From the NCBI GenBank assembly GCA_950022655.1, contig OX465583.1, positions 37,289,360 through 37,353,359 of the forward strand: 64,000 nt of DNA. Reading direction: 5' to 3'. This document shows positions 45,781 through 58,356 of this stretch, one piece after another. How positions within the stretch are numbered: the stretch's first letter is position 1; each line of letters begins with the position of its first letter. Source of the stretch: Alentia gelatinosa (Eukaryota; Annelida; Polychaeta; Phyllodocida; Polynoidae). A model generated the notes under the pieces. That model did not search any database and had not been told where the DNA came from. It saw only the letters and a program-made list of their open reading frames with translations. The translations under genes were made by a program, and so were the position numbers.

Positions 45781-46500
45781 ACACCTACACAATTGGTCCG
45801 TGGAAGGAGGGTTTCATAGGAGTCTATACGCCTCCTGTTCCGACTCAAAGAAGACATAATCTGGCCATTAGAATGCTGTCAAATTCTTCACGGACACATT
45901 AACCCTTGCCAATAAAGCAGAGAGCAGAAAAGCTTCCCTTGGTCAGATAATCGAATTAGTAATAGAATTATTGCTACAAAAATTAATAAGGTGTATACAT
46001 ATATACTGTATTTGATATAGACTGAAGAACACTGCTCTATTTGTATGTGTTAAATTAGTTAGGAAGGGGGCACTGATCTGGATTAAATGATCCATAATAG
46101 ATCAATAATGATTCTTACAAAATATCTTAAGACGGATTGTTATTACAAATGATGTACAGATAGACATACTATTTGGATCTATATTTCTGCACCTGCCTTT
46201 ATTTCCTAATCTTTTGAAACACAGTAAAATATATCATGTAATATATAATAGATTTTACTAACCATTACACTACCTTACAAGTAACTTATGAGTTGCTGCA
46301 TATTGTAAAGAGGTTTCAGACTCGGGCAGAACTCTTAAAGCAAACTACCATCACCAAACTATGTTTGAAACAGCAAAACTAGGATAAGCCTGTATCTTTA
46401 TTTAGATCAAAATACCACCAGGGTGAAGGATAGAGTTACAAATGCTTTATTTCCCATTCTTGTGGCTTTTAGATCGCACATATTAAATTGAATGAGGAAA
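45781..46500. other. AT-rich intergenic
   Basis: Nothing recognised. Confidence 0.5.
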
Positions 46501-47420
46501 GCCTGACCTTCTCCAATCTCGGCTTAGGCCAGAAGATCCAACATGGCCGTCAATAGGCTGGCACATGATCCAACACAATAGACACTGTGAGAAAGATTGC
46601 TGTGCATGTCTTTATGAATCCCATGAGAGGCAAGGCAGCGATTTCTGAGGAGTCAAATCTCAAATTGACATAACTGGCATATATCCTTTAAAAGGCCCTC
46701 AAATCCCTGGGTGCCTTCCGGGCAGCACTCATTATTCCACACCACATCCACGGCCGACACATATTGAATCAACAACACCCAGCAAAAGAACACTTTCAGG
46801 TTTTTCACCTTTGCCAACGCTGAGCAAAGCTGACCCCGGCACACAGTGTAAGGGGGCGGACGCGGGGATGGTCCTAGCACTTGATTTCAAAGTCTGCCCC
46901 CTTTTTTCTTTGATACATTGACGCGTCCACAGACCATTGTTTGAATAAATGTCGTCTGCACATCCTCTTGTGCCACCAGGCACGTACGGTGAGGGCGGGA
47001 AGCAGGCCGCTTGTTGGGTGACTGCATACATCCAAATCACGGGCCCACAAAGAAAACTTTCAAATGCAAGCCGTGGCAAAATACCTCCAGCTCCCACTCT
47101 CCAACACTGGGCCCGAGGAGCCCGCCGCCTAAGCAAGCAACACTTTTGGCAGCATTGTCATGGAGACTGAGTCAAACAAATGCGAAAATGTCGTCTGCTC
47201 GAGATTGTTGTTTGTGGATTTCCCGCCATCAATCGCCTGGTCGTGAATGGAGTCCTTCATCACAGTCTTGCCCGCAAAACGCCCCATGCCTCTAAATCTC
47301 CCCTCAATGGAGGGAGGCTTGTGGCGAGTTTGTAAAGTAGGCTGAGGACTCGCCTTGTGGTAATGTTAGAAGCTGTGGGCCGGGTTTGTGGTTCGTGGCT
47401 GATTCCTCATGTTTCTTCCT
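46501..47420. promoter_or_regulatory. Long mixed-GC island with SOX-, TCF- and PBX-like motifs
   Basis: A roughly 900-bp stretch of balanced composition unlike its AT-rich flanks. ACCATTGTTTG at about 46932 (SOX-like), CTTTGATAC at about 46909 (TCF/LEF-like) and CCATCAATCG at about 47226 (PBX/Hox-like) are present. Several 70-130-codon frames are open on both strands, none with a recognised domain. The overlap of open frames on both strands suggests constrained or compositionally biased non-coding DNA rather than one exon. Confidence 0.2.
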
Positions 47421-48140
47421 TCCCCCGCACATAGCCAGCAGTAGACACTGGTCCGGATTGTCAACGGCTGGTGTAATAGGATGAAGGACCCATCCGACGT
47501 TTCGCTAATTCTCTTCAGGGACACCTAGATCTGCCTTATTACAACTCCACACTTCTAGAGGCACCATTGAGGTGGTCATATGATATACAACCTAAAACAC
47601 ATTAACATGACAGGCCATACAAATATACATGTATAGCGTTTGACAATTAATCATTCATCAATTTCGTAAATCGATTCCACCAATGTGATGCTTGTTTTAT
47701 TCTCTTCAGTTCCGTAGTAATTAATCATTTATTTCACCATATAGAATATTGGCAGGGCATCAGAGATTTATTTTGATATCTGCGTATCGTCATAGATATG
47801 GATAGCTTTAGGCATACACATAGCTAACTACGATATTTCAACTGGAAAAGATTGATTCAAGCTTAGGGCATTGAACCAAGATGGTGACTCTAGATCAATT
47901 ACACATTTCTTTCATCAATCTCATTTAGCATCACTCACGTTAACGGATGGTTGGAACAGTATTCAAGTCTTATCTTGCCAATATCTTGCCAATATCCAAA
48001 CATGCAAACCTTTCCCGTCAAAGACCTTAGCTATAAACACTTGGGCTTTGACCTGGGCTATGCAGTCTTGCCTGCTGGTTTCCTCGTAATTTAGCTAATT
48101 AAACATAATTGAACATTAACAAGCTGGTGCGTTATTACCA
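47421..48140. other. AT-rich intergenic
   Basis: Nothing recognised. Confidence 0.5.
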
Positions 48141-48161
48141 TACATGTAATCCTGTACAGTA

Positions 48162-48497
48162 CAGTAGAGACCCCGCATAAGCGGAGACCACCCGTTCTGG
48201 GCAAAAGTGTCTGCTTATGCGGGGTGTCTGCTTATGCAGGGTCTTCTGGTTTATATTTGTTATATAGCACTAAATTGTATATCATATGTATTCCTATAGT
48301 ATAAGTTTAAAGAAATGATGGTTATCATATATATATGGAATCTTAATATTTGTGTAATTATAATCAATAAAGCGAAATATGTTTATAATACCCGTTTAGA
48401 TTAGAGAAAGTAAAGTGATTGAATCGTATTCTATGGTATTCCAGCTCCAATTTGGTAGGTTACACATGAATATTCCCCGTTAGGCGGGGTTCTAATG
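48162..48497. mobile_element. MITE related to family B, flanked by 21-bp direct repeats
   Basis: Left CAGTAGAGACCCCGCATAAG and inverted right CGGGGTTCTAATG form terminal inverted repeats; GCATAAGCGG/CTGCTTATGCGGGG motifs repeat inside the left end. TA flanks each end (48160-48161 and 48498-48499). Just outside, TACATGTAATCCTGTACAGT at 48141 and TACATGTAATCATGTACAGT at 48498 are 21-bp direct repeats with one mismatch. No coding capacity. Confidence 0.65.
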
Positions 48498-48734
48498 TAC
48501 ATGTAATCATGTACAGTAATGTACCTAGGTTCGTAAAGGTTTTATCCAAATCTTCAAGCGTCAAGACCTCGCAATTCTTACTATCTTAGGAATATGTACT
48601 CAATTTTGGTCAATATGCTTGCTGCTGTTCCTTGGTATATTTCGTGAAATCAGAGTAGCGTCCAAATAAATCCAATACGATACATACATTTTTAAAATGG
48701 GCGAAATTGTCTTAGGAAACCACAAAATAAGAAC

Positions 48735-49580
48735 TTTTTTTTTTTTTTTTATATAAAGTAGTGTTTATTGACTAAATAGATTCATCTGATACAGCGACGA
48801 TCTTCCATCCATTTGTCCTTAATAACTATGACACAACTAGGGTACAGGGACACAACAACATAAATACAAAGGAGGTTATACATAATGACACTCCGAAACG
48901 CAAAAGTACCTCAAAACCGAAACCGAACAGAGCCTCAAAACCCAAATTAGTCGAGTAGGATCCTCTATGACTATAGTTGGCACCATGACGCTACTTGTAG
49001 GGAAGCAGCCTGACACATGGCATATTATTAGGCCCTGATTTCTCTGCTCTACATCTAACTCTATCATGGGGAGTCCCCAACACGGGAACATGGCATCGAC
49101 CTCTTCTACAGGCATCTCCAGTGACCTAAACCTTTGCGTAGTAGCATAGATGTATAGACTCCTCCAGTGCTATGAGTAGGTGGAGGAGTTGCATGGAGGA
49201 ACAGGTTGTAGGGTATTTGAGATCAGGATAGAGGTTGTTTTTTCCCCAGAACTTTTATTTCTCTGATACATGAGTACAATATTACAATTGTGTCTTCTGT
49301 CAGTATATATCTTAGTAGAACAATACTTAGTAATCCAGTCATATAGATTTCAGATTTCAGTATTCTCAGTTAAGTACAACAGTATCAGTGAAATTAGGGC
49401 GGAAATCAGGTCTACATAAACCTGATTTTCATATCCTACCCCTAACCTGAGGGTTTGGAAAACCAGTAAGGGGGTACTACAGTTAGGACATACCTGGTAG
49501 GTTAATAGTAACATATCAGGCCAGTTTTTGGAATGTGCTACATCGATAAAAGTTTTTTTTAAAAAGTTTATTGTTTATAC
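48735..49580 (-). mobile_element. Three successive minus-strand retroposon 3' ends
   Basis: On the minus strand an AATAAA signal is followed within about 10-20 bases by an A-run three times: ending in A16 at 48750-48735, in A6 near 49242, and in A8 near 49553. Each looks like the 3' end of a retroposed transcript or of a LINE/SINE, implying repeated insertion in one orientation. The minus frame 48876-49115 (79 residues, LIICHVSGCFPTSSVMV...) lies upstream of the first tail but has no recognised domain. Target-site duplications were not found. Confidence 0.35.
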
Positions 49581-51020
49581 TGGAGGGATCTGTTCGGCGC
49601 ACAGAGCTGATCTTTCCCAGGATCCAGTGCTGTGTTGTTCCAGAATATGGACTTACATGTGGACTTCAGTACAAAGGATAGAGCTTTGACTTAGGTTAAC
49701 TATTATGTTATTGACAACCGGGAGTTGTTTTTGGATTTCAAATGAGGCGTATTGTAAAAGTATGCATCCATCCCTGCAGCGTGCTGAGACGCAAAGAAGA
49801 ACAACTAATGCAAATACGAAAATTGTGTCGCGTCACCGCAAGGAATCTCCATGTGTCATTGATTTTAGATGTCAAGGAAAAGAAATCAGTACAGTTCGTC
49901 AGAAGCATTATGTTTTTGTGACAGAGAAGACCACTGGGCAAAGAAGCAAAACAAATCAACTCAGGATCACAGGAAGTAGAGAAGAAACAACTAGGGATAA
50001 GGGTCGTGAGTAGAGATAGGGAGCAAAGGTAAAGGCTGGACAGGATTTATGATAAGATATGGGTTTCATAAGCGATACAACCTAGAAAGGGTCGTTATGG
50101 GTATGGGATATTCAATCATGGTAGTAATGAACAGTGGTTGAGAATGATAAGTAAAAGACACTTTGAAAATCACGGAGTTGAAGTGGGGGTATAAAGGGAC
50201 GCATTGAAAGGTTCAGTTAGATCAGTAGGCTACCAGGGAGTCGTGGCTCCTAGAAAAGCATTGCTCCAGTTATATCGGTCCGTGTAATTTTCAAGGACAT
50301 AGGTAAAAGTTTAATTAGATCTTCAATTGGATATATATGGCGACATAATTATGATGCTATCCCCAAAGAATCTCGAGCAATGATTTCGACTTCGGGTCGC
50401 AAGTCTGCGATCCTTGATTCATGTAGCAACGCCCCAGGGTATACATGGGAGGCTGGGGATAAAAAGTCTGAAGCTCTACACCATATTATGACCAACCAAC
50501 ATTTTTTTGTATCTAAGGTTCTGGTATGTATGAATGGGCCAACCCTGGTATATGTACCACATTGAATATTCTATGGCACAGAAAAGTGGATACATGTATC
50601 ATGCTCCGATATCAGCACATTAAGTAAGGGGAATACATCAGATAGTTTTACAAGAAAAGTAATAGAGGCTAATGGCTTTACAAATGATACAGGATGCAAG
50701 GAAGGAATATAATTATTGCATCATGAGAACAGATATATGCAGTAATTGCTAGAGCGGCGATATGGTAAGGAACAAAGGACTCATATAGGGAAGACAGATA
50801 GTAAAAGAGGGGTAGTCCAGATTGGGTAAATGGAAGGGTAAGGGGTAAGAAGTAAAGATATGGCAATGCACTAATCGGTAGACATACCCAGACTGGAATG
50901 CCAATCTAGGGTAGGATCTAGGGGAGCAAAACGGGTTGTGCAACATATATATGGACGGGTAACAAAGTCAGATGGTAAGGGTTGAAGTAAAAAGTAGGAG
51001 GTCAGCTCTCAGGGCCAAGA
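49581..51020. other. Intergenic
   Basis: Unique sequence, G-richer from 50660 on. The plus frame 49705-50013 (102 residues, Lys/Arg/Thr-rich) is unassigned and within chance length. Confidence 0.45.
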
Positions 51021-51700
51021 GGTAGAGACTGGGGCTCGCGTCTGTGGATGGTTGGCAAGGGGCAAGAGGGCAGTACGAGGGATCAACGGGATCGAAGGGG
51101 TCGGGGAATCACCCTATCATCCCCTCCTCCCTCTGCCCCCTTCCCTCCGTCCTCTTGTCTGCATAAACACTGCCGCTCGCCAGCACTGCGCCGCTCGACC
51201 GCGTTTTTATGCTCGATGGGCCGATTATGCGTCTATGGGTGGTTTCCGGTGGGGTGCTCAGGGCCCGGGGCCGCGTCTATACACTGACCGGAGATTAGAG
51301 CGCCGACTCCGGCCAGGGTTGATCCTGGAGGTCGGTGTCGGTCCGGGGGCCCGTACCTTGCCCCCCTGCCCCCATCCGCCCACACCACCATCCCTACTAG
51401 CGCCTCTACCGGGGGCGACCCGCGACCTCGACGCCGTCAGCGCGGCCGCGGAAAACACCACTAAATTCCTATCAATTTTCGATCGGGAAATGCTCAATTA
51501 GCTGGAAGATGGAACTCGATTCGCCCACGCCACGCAGAGTTCAATCTTGATTGATCCAGGGAGCAGGGCGTAGCGAGGGGCGGGCTGAGGCAATATCTCA
51601 GAGAGTAATGCCCATGGCTTAGCCTACTGATGACACGGGATGGGAGGAGGGGGAGGGGGAAGGGGTCGGCGACTGGTGGGAAGGGGCAGATTCGGTGGCC
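51021..51700. promoter_or_regulatory. CpG island
   Basis: GC- and CpG-rich, with GGGCCCGGGGCCGCG near 51261 and GCGGCCGCGG near 51442. GCGTTTTTATGCTCG near 51200 and ATGCTCAATTAGC near 51490 add homeodomain-type cores. A plus frame ends in a protein-like stretch (DLDAVSAAAENTTKFLSIF), but the rest of it is low complexity. Promoter or enhancer is more likely than exon. Confidence 0.27.
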
Positions 51701-51909
51701 AGGTCACAACCTAATTCACCATAAAACAATGCCTCACTGAACCCTGCAGGTATCAAAGCGGACAAAAAAATTCTTTTCTTCTTTAGTCCTAAGGGGATTA
51801 TAGTTTTTGTCTATTATTAACTGGCTACTATTCCTTTGTGGCAATAAACAGTAGCTTGCTTTAAAGTATACGGATTTCTTTTTAATTCAAGAAAAACTGA
51901 TGGACGATG
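51701..51909. other. AT-rich spacer
   Basis: Nothing recognised. Confidence 0.45.
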
Positions 51910-51962
51910 TGCATTCGTTTCAATTTAGAGGCATTTGCATTCGTTTCAATTCAGAGGCATTC
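51910..51962. repeat. 26-bp tandem duplication
   Basis: Two copies starting GCATTCGTTTCAATTYAGAG at 51911 and 51937, one mismatch. Confidence 0.85.
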
Positions 51963-52439
51963 TTCCTTGCACGTGCCATACGGGTGTTTGTATCACATGG
52001 ACTAAAATGAGCACAGTCGTAGTTACCTTTCAAGTAAGGCAAAAGAAGCAGTTGTTCTACCTTCTAAAGAAAATATGGGTAATTATTCTTGTTCCTATCC
52101 CTAGATCTATAGCATTGTGTAAGATAAGTCTATAGCTTATTAATGAAAACCAGGAGGCAAGGAATAGAAAGAAACGAAGCTTTCTGTGGAAAGAAATCTG
52201 TTCATGAACAGAATGTAACACATCGAGGTAAAACAGGCTGCTCATGAACAGAAAGACGTTCCAATATTTGACATCCGGATTCTTATAAGGATGGAGGCAA
52301 TTCGGGTGTGCATGAGAGCAGAAGTATCCTGTTAGGAAGAAAATGCTCATGAAGAAGGACAGAGATCCATGAAAAAGATTGGATGCCTATAGACATATAC
52401 ATGGTAATTGGATGGAAGTAATACTATAATAGGGGGTTC

Positions 52440-54478
52440 AGGGATGGGGGACAGTCACCTCTTTTTTATCAGTGCCTCTCGAAGCCTTTAGAGTTTTCCA
52501 GGCGAGCAGGCGTTAGCTGGACACATAAAGCTTGTAGCTGATATACATAGACGGGAGAAGCATCCATATGTCGCAGGATGCCCGTGGTTTGAGGTGGAAT
52601 GACTAAGTGGAATGACTATCTATGGGGAGAGAACACAATGATGGTAGTAGGATCCCCGTAGGCTGCGATGTAATGTAAAGATTTGAACATGGCATTATCA
52701 TGGGAGTGCAATACCTGTAGTGACTAGCTGGACACCGTGAGTGGTAATAGGACAGATTGGCTGGGATAACTTTCTTTGCGTTTCATAGATGGATGCCTAT
52801 AGTTAGATGCCCATGGATGGTCGTGAGACGCACAAAACCTGTGGCAGGAGGAACATAATCAGTGTCTGGATGCCCATGACTGGAAGCATCATGCGTATTT
52901 ATATAGAACGTCCTGACCATGCTGTACGCCGAGTTCCGTGCAAACTGTAAATTACCATCGAGTTCTGTCAATTGTACAGCATGGTTGGACGTTATATATT
53001 TACTATATACCCTCGATGGTAATTTACAGTTTGCACGGAACTCGGCGTAAACGCCTCGGTCCGTACAACCTGTAAATTACCATCGAGTTCTGTCAATTGT
53101 ACAGCATGGTTGGACGTTATATATTTACTATATACCCGAAATTTGAAAAAAAATCATCAATTTCATTTAGCTTAACCAATATCTTAATAAATGTGTATAG
53201 CAAGGTGGTCCATATTTTAGTGTACGGACCACAGGTCCGTACAGTATTTTTACGTCATATGCCGAAACGGTACGTATTTACGATAAATACGGTATGGGTC
53301 GGTAGTAAACACAGTAATGAGATACCCATATGTTGTAGCAGAGTGTCCTGGCTGAGGCTGGGAGTGAGACCTTGTACACAATAGGTCAATTCCCTTTTAT
53401 AATAGCAAGATATCTATGGCTATGTATGGCTGTGCATAATTGGGGGATGCCCTTATACAGAAGCAGAATGTCCAAGGCTTGGAAACCCTGTACACAATTG
53501 TGTACAAGTTAGTTGTGTTGTTGTTTATCGCAGTCTTCGACTTCGGTGAATATTTCTGACCAAAATATCTCTGAACAGATTCCATTCGGCCACACTAACC
53601 ATGTCTTTCTATATTACTGCGTGAGGCGAGAGCCCTTATAAGGTAGAAGGACACCCATTGCTGGAATCATATTGCTTGTACACAGCAGCATACACTGTAT
53701 AAGGAAGTCGAGAGCCAGGAGCAGAACGCCCTTAGACAGTACTTAGTGGGACGTCCATAAAAGGTGGGGGGATACCCATATACAGTAGCGAGATGCCCAT
53801 AGACAGCAGCAGGATGCCCATAGACAGTAACGAGAAACCCATAGACAATAGTGGGATGCCTATAGACAGTAGCAGGATGCCTATAAACAGTAGTGTGACG
53901 CCCATAGACAGCTGTGGGGTGCCCATAGACTGTCTATGGGTGTCCTACAACTGTCTATGGATGTCTTGCTACAGTCTATGCGTGTCCTCCTTTTAGTGGA
54001 GTGCCCATATACAGTAGAGGGATGCCAATAGACAGTAGTGAGAGCCCATAGACAGTAATGGGACACCCATCGACAAAAGGAGGACACTATTAGACTTTAG
54101 CACACACCCATAGCCATAACAGTAGTGGAACGCCCGTAGACAGTAGGGAGATGCCTATAGACAGTAGTAGGACGCCCATAGACAGTAGTGGGGTGCCCAT
54201 ATGAAATAGAGGGATGTCAATAGACAGTAGCACAACGCCCACAGACAGTAATGGGAGGCACATTAACAAAAGGGGGATGCCCATAGACTTTAGCAGGACA
54301 TCCATAGACATAACAGTAGTGGAACGCCAATAGACAGTAGGCAGACGCCTATAGATAGACATTAGCAGGATGCCTATAGACAGTAGAGAGACACCCATGG
54401 ACAGTAGCAGGACGCCCATAGACAGTAGTGGGATGCCCATAGACAGTAGTGAGACACCCATAGACAGTAACGGGATGC
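52440..54478. repeat. 21-bp minisatellite (CCCATAGACAGTAGTGGGATG)-type
   Basis: Tandem units of CCCATAGACAGTAGTGGGAT plus one base are dense at 53740-54475. More diverged, scattered versions (GGATGCCCATGAC, GATGCCCTTATACAGAAGC) reach back to about 52440. The 21-bp period keeps the minus strand open as a Leu-Leu-Ser-Met-Gly-Ile heptad; these open frames are artefacts, not membrane proteins. Units at 53931-53990 are inverted relative to the rest. Confidence 0.9.
52925..53137. repeat. 38-bp perfect inverted repeat plus 68-bp perfect direct duplication
   Basis: 52925-52962 and 53012-53049 are exact reverse complements (38 bp, 49-bp loop). 52945-53012 is repeated exactly at 53070-53137, so the inverted segment lies between two identical direct copies and overlaps the first. 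The stem and first copy share TGTAAATTACCATCGAG. The short flank to the left of the second copy (CCTCGGTCCGTACAACC) is a diverged version of that beside the first. Nearby palindromes include GTACGGACC/GGTCCGTAC at 53221-53241. Confidence 0.93.
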
Positions 54479-54479
54479 G

Positions 54480-55220
54480 CAGGGTAGGGGAGCGAGATGC
54501 GCGTGGCGGAGTTGACGCTATTTCACGGCGACACCAATAAAAGGAGCTTCCGCGCTCAGAGATAAAGAGGCACGCTGCACATTAAAGCAGGGCGGCGCTG
54601 TGCGTCGGGGGTTGGCGAGGGGTCATAGGGTGTCGAGCGGCACCGAGTCACAGACCTAATCATGTATATGGCCATGTATCATGAGCAATGATTCACCTTA
54701 ATGCAAATCCAGGAGAAGCCGCCGCCTAAAGCCCTCCCCAAGGGGGGATCAGCGGCCCCCCGGACCCGCTCCGACCCCCCTGCGCCCCACCACCATCAAG
54801 CAGTCAAAGCCCTGACGTACGACCCTCAGAAGCCTTCCCCAAATCCACCCCGGCCCCCCTCTCCCCATCTCTGTTTTAAAAAACACCCACCCCACTGTAT
54901 ACGATATGCAGTTGACGCGGCCACTACATGCAGTGCCGCACACTGCATATCGGCGCAGTAGCGCACCCTGGTGACCACCGCCTCGACGCCTGCCGGAATC
55001 GGAACAAATCTGCCCGTCCCTGCGGTCTGACTGCTGCCACCTGGTGGCAGTGTAGCGCCCCTGGCGGTCGTCGCCGGGGGCATCCTTAGGCGGCTTTGCG
55101 GCGGCTTGCCGCTCCTCCGGCCGCTAAGTCGCTGGTAGGGGCCCACAAAATGGCTCCAAGAAGCCGGTGGAGTTCTGGTGGATAACACCTGATCCTCGCT
55201 CTAATTCCGGGCCCATTTTT
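54480..55220. promoter_or_regulatory. GC-rich island with octamer and CTCF-like sites
   Basis: ATGCAAAT at about 54701 is a perfect POU octamer. CCACCTGGTGGCAG at 55037-55050 is close to the CTCF core and is nearly palindromic; directly after it TAGCGCCCCTGGCGG (55053-55067) resembles a CTCF site in inverse orientation lacking one C. CACCAATAAAAGG lies near 54530. Open frames on both strands are Pro/Ala/Arg-rich composition products. Promoter or boundary function is inferred. Confidence 0.3.
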
Positions 55221-55660
55221 TCGCGCGGGTGTGCATAAGGTATCCAGTGGGGAAAGGGCAGAGCGGCGGCGCCTCCAACTGCCTGGGGTGATAGCACTGC
55301 TTCTCCACGGTGGTGATGGTAGTGGTGGTGGTGGTGGTGCCTCTGCTGGTAATAGTACGGGCATATGGTGATTCAGTGGTGATGATTAGGGCGTTAGGTG
55401 ATGTATTTGGGATTTGATTTTGGAGTATATTCCCAAACGGGTTAGTGATGGGGAAGATAGCAGTTAGCTGTAGTAGCGATGCCAGTGATTGTATGGTAAT
55501 GGTACACATATATGGTGCTTCGGCGGTGATAATTGGGGCTTTGGATGATAGTATTTTCCTGGTAATAGTGCATGTGAAAGGGAGTTGGCAGCGATAGAGG
55601 CTGCAGTGTTTGACCTAGTGATAGTGTTTATAGGAGGTCAGTAGTAGATGTGGTAGTAGG
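55221..55660. repeat. GGTGAT/GGTAGT-rich degenerate repeat
   Basis: Low-complexity run of GGTGGTGAT, GGTAGTGGT and GTGATGATT units; the reverse frame is Thr-rich (TTTTTTTITT). No gene. Confidence 0.6.
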
Positions 55661-58356
55661 TGGTAGAAGTACCGCTTACGATACATCGACACTCCGAGAT
55701 GAGACAGTCATGCAGTCTTGACATTTTTCTAATGTATTGTTCCCTCAATGGGTTGTTCTATTGTTTTATTATCCACCTAATACAAAGTGTCCATAGAAAA
55801 AACATAGGGAGTTTGTATGGACCGCTTGTATCTGAAACCAGTCAATATTGTGTATATATATGGCTACCAGGTCAGTGGTACGGATTTAATTTTGTCCCTT
55901 TGCACCCTGTGACTTGCTATCATTATAAATCCCAAATAGCAAAATGGATTAAAAAAAATATATATCTAGGGTATACAAAAATATAGATGCAGAGTGGGTT
56001 GGTCGAATTAAGTCCGTTATTCGTTGTTTTTGGGTGTGTTTAAGCGTATCTAGTTCTTTGAACTTGTGACGTCTAACCACACCAAAAAGAACTCAGGATA
56101 GGTTTGATTTAGCCATCCCAACCGTGTCTCATTACTCGCTAGTCGCGTTACAGCCCTGTCAAGCTTCGTGTCTCATTATATTCCTATGCGATTGGCTGAA
56201 GTCCTAAACGACTAATTGATCAGCTCGTGCTGGTAAAACTGATAGAAGATAGTGATACATAGGGATGTATACTTGAATGCGTCAGTCATATTAATCGTAG
56301 GTTGTAAATGGTTATGACGTCATTGGATGGAAAGCCAGGTTCACGGTGAAGACACTCAGGATGGTATGCACAGGTGGTCTTACGGAGTGCGTCAGGGAAA
56401 GTAGGGGTACATAGGGATGAATATTGTGGTTGTTATTTCCTTATTTTCTATAGTAACAAGTGCTAGAGTAATATAAAAAGCGAAACCTGGTACAATATAT
56501 GTAAATGAGTAGCAAATCTGTAATGCTTTGGAAAACCCAAATTGAAATATTAAAATCTTGATCACTATCTAACGCATCATGAGGAGTAATGAATGGAATA
56601 GCATGTAGTGATATATCAGGAATTGCTGGTAGGAAGTGGTATTTGCGGTGAGAGTGTGTTGTAGAGGGGGTATTGAGAAAACCCACCATCGATAGCGCCT
56701 GGATCATGCAAACATGACTTCTGCCGGGATCCCAACACAGAAGAGACTCCTAGTGGCCGCGCTGGAAACTAACAGCTTCTGTAGTGGGTGATAAAGCCGG
56801 CGGTTGGGGACGGGGAGGACTGGGCCGAGCGGAGTAGAGCCAACTCCCGGCCAAGACCCCGCATCGTCTTAATACACATCTCTAGGGAGAACTCTATAAC
56901 TGATACACCCCAGGTCATTTGTTGTATGTAAGAGGTCCATCTTTTCGTACAGTATTTTACAGTTACATAAGGTACATAGGTGGGTATCTAGGATCATAAC
57001 TGAAAGGAGTAATATAAATGTCATTTAATAATGTAAAACTAAAACAAAAGAAAAAAGATCGTGAGAATGTAAATGAAAACTTCGGTATTATTGATTGATA
57101 TAGATCTAGTACATGTTAAATGACGGCATGAAGTGTATCAATGTTTCCTCATTGTATTGTAGGGTGAAAGTAACCTTGTACCTTTTTATTTTACCTGAAT
57201 TGACAGAATCCCTTAGGATCCGTCCATTGGTGTTTGTTCAGAGATTGCCAGGTAGGGGTGGGTGACGTGGGAATGTTGGTAAACTAATAAACGCAATATG
57301 AGTACTGACATAAGTCTAACTTACCACACAAGTACCTTATAACAGCAAAGGAGGAATGGGTAGTCTTTTTATTTAATATACCAGCAAAAATATACACGCC
57401 ACAACAACACATCTCTTTCGTATCAAGACTCATGTCTTGATGTGAATCTTTCTAATCTAAATATGCAATCGTGTATAAAACTCTGTAGATTGATACGATA
57501 TATTGTGAGATGGGAGCTTTGCAAAGATGAACCTCCATAACGAAATAGTGTCAATAATCTGGGCACTAATATATCACACCAGGTAATGATTAAGTACCAA
57601 ACCCTTCGCAAGCGTCACAGTCCGCCTACCGTATTTACGAAGTAAATTGTTGACTTTGGGGTTTCGATGGGAAAAATGTAAAATAGCAGTAAGCTATCTA
57701 TATAAGTCTTTATCAAAATGTACGATAGATGGGTATGTATTTCCCTATGAATGTAGGCACCCACTTATAACTTCAATTGAATCAATGCTTTATACTTTGT
57801 ATATATTTTGTATATTTGCCAGGAATTATCTATATCGAGTATACATATGGACGTACCTTAGAACTACATATCTTGGAATCGTCAATAGTGACCTAGTCTT
57901 TATACATGTATAGGTAAAAGTAGGAACGAAAATACATTTAAAAAACAGAGAGAAGATAGCAGGGCTGAGTATTATCTTCTATTTACAGGGTCTGACACCT
58001 TGCCTCTCTCTCTGTATATACACCAGGCACTAGGATGGCGCATCCTTCCATCACTCTATTCTGGAGGTAAAATGTGGGATAAATTGTACATCCAAGGAAT
58101 AAGTGCTGAGATCATACAGGATTATGAAACCTGCGTCTCTCTCAGCGTTATCCCAAGTGACATCTCCACACAGATACTTCACTTGTAAGGATAATCCGGG
58201 TAAACCAAGGACATTGCAGTTATTATGGCATATTTTCAAAGTGTGACGTGAAGAAATAAATCAGTAGTCAGGCGAGGTAAGAGCCCATTTGGAAATCATG
58301 GTATAACTACTAGTAGCTAGAACTTAGTAGGTGATAGTAAAGGTTATGCTTTCTGT
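55661..58356. other. AT-rich intergenic with small GC island
   Basis: No gene recognised. A GC-richer island at about 56730-56880 holds GGTTGGGGACGGGGAGG. The remainder has only short frames. Confidence 0.5.

Noticed and set aside
54090..54461. Membrane-like Leu-Leu-Ser-Met-Gly repeat protein
   Set aside because: Artefact of the 21-bp repeat period; the units drift and flip orientation without regard to frame.
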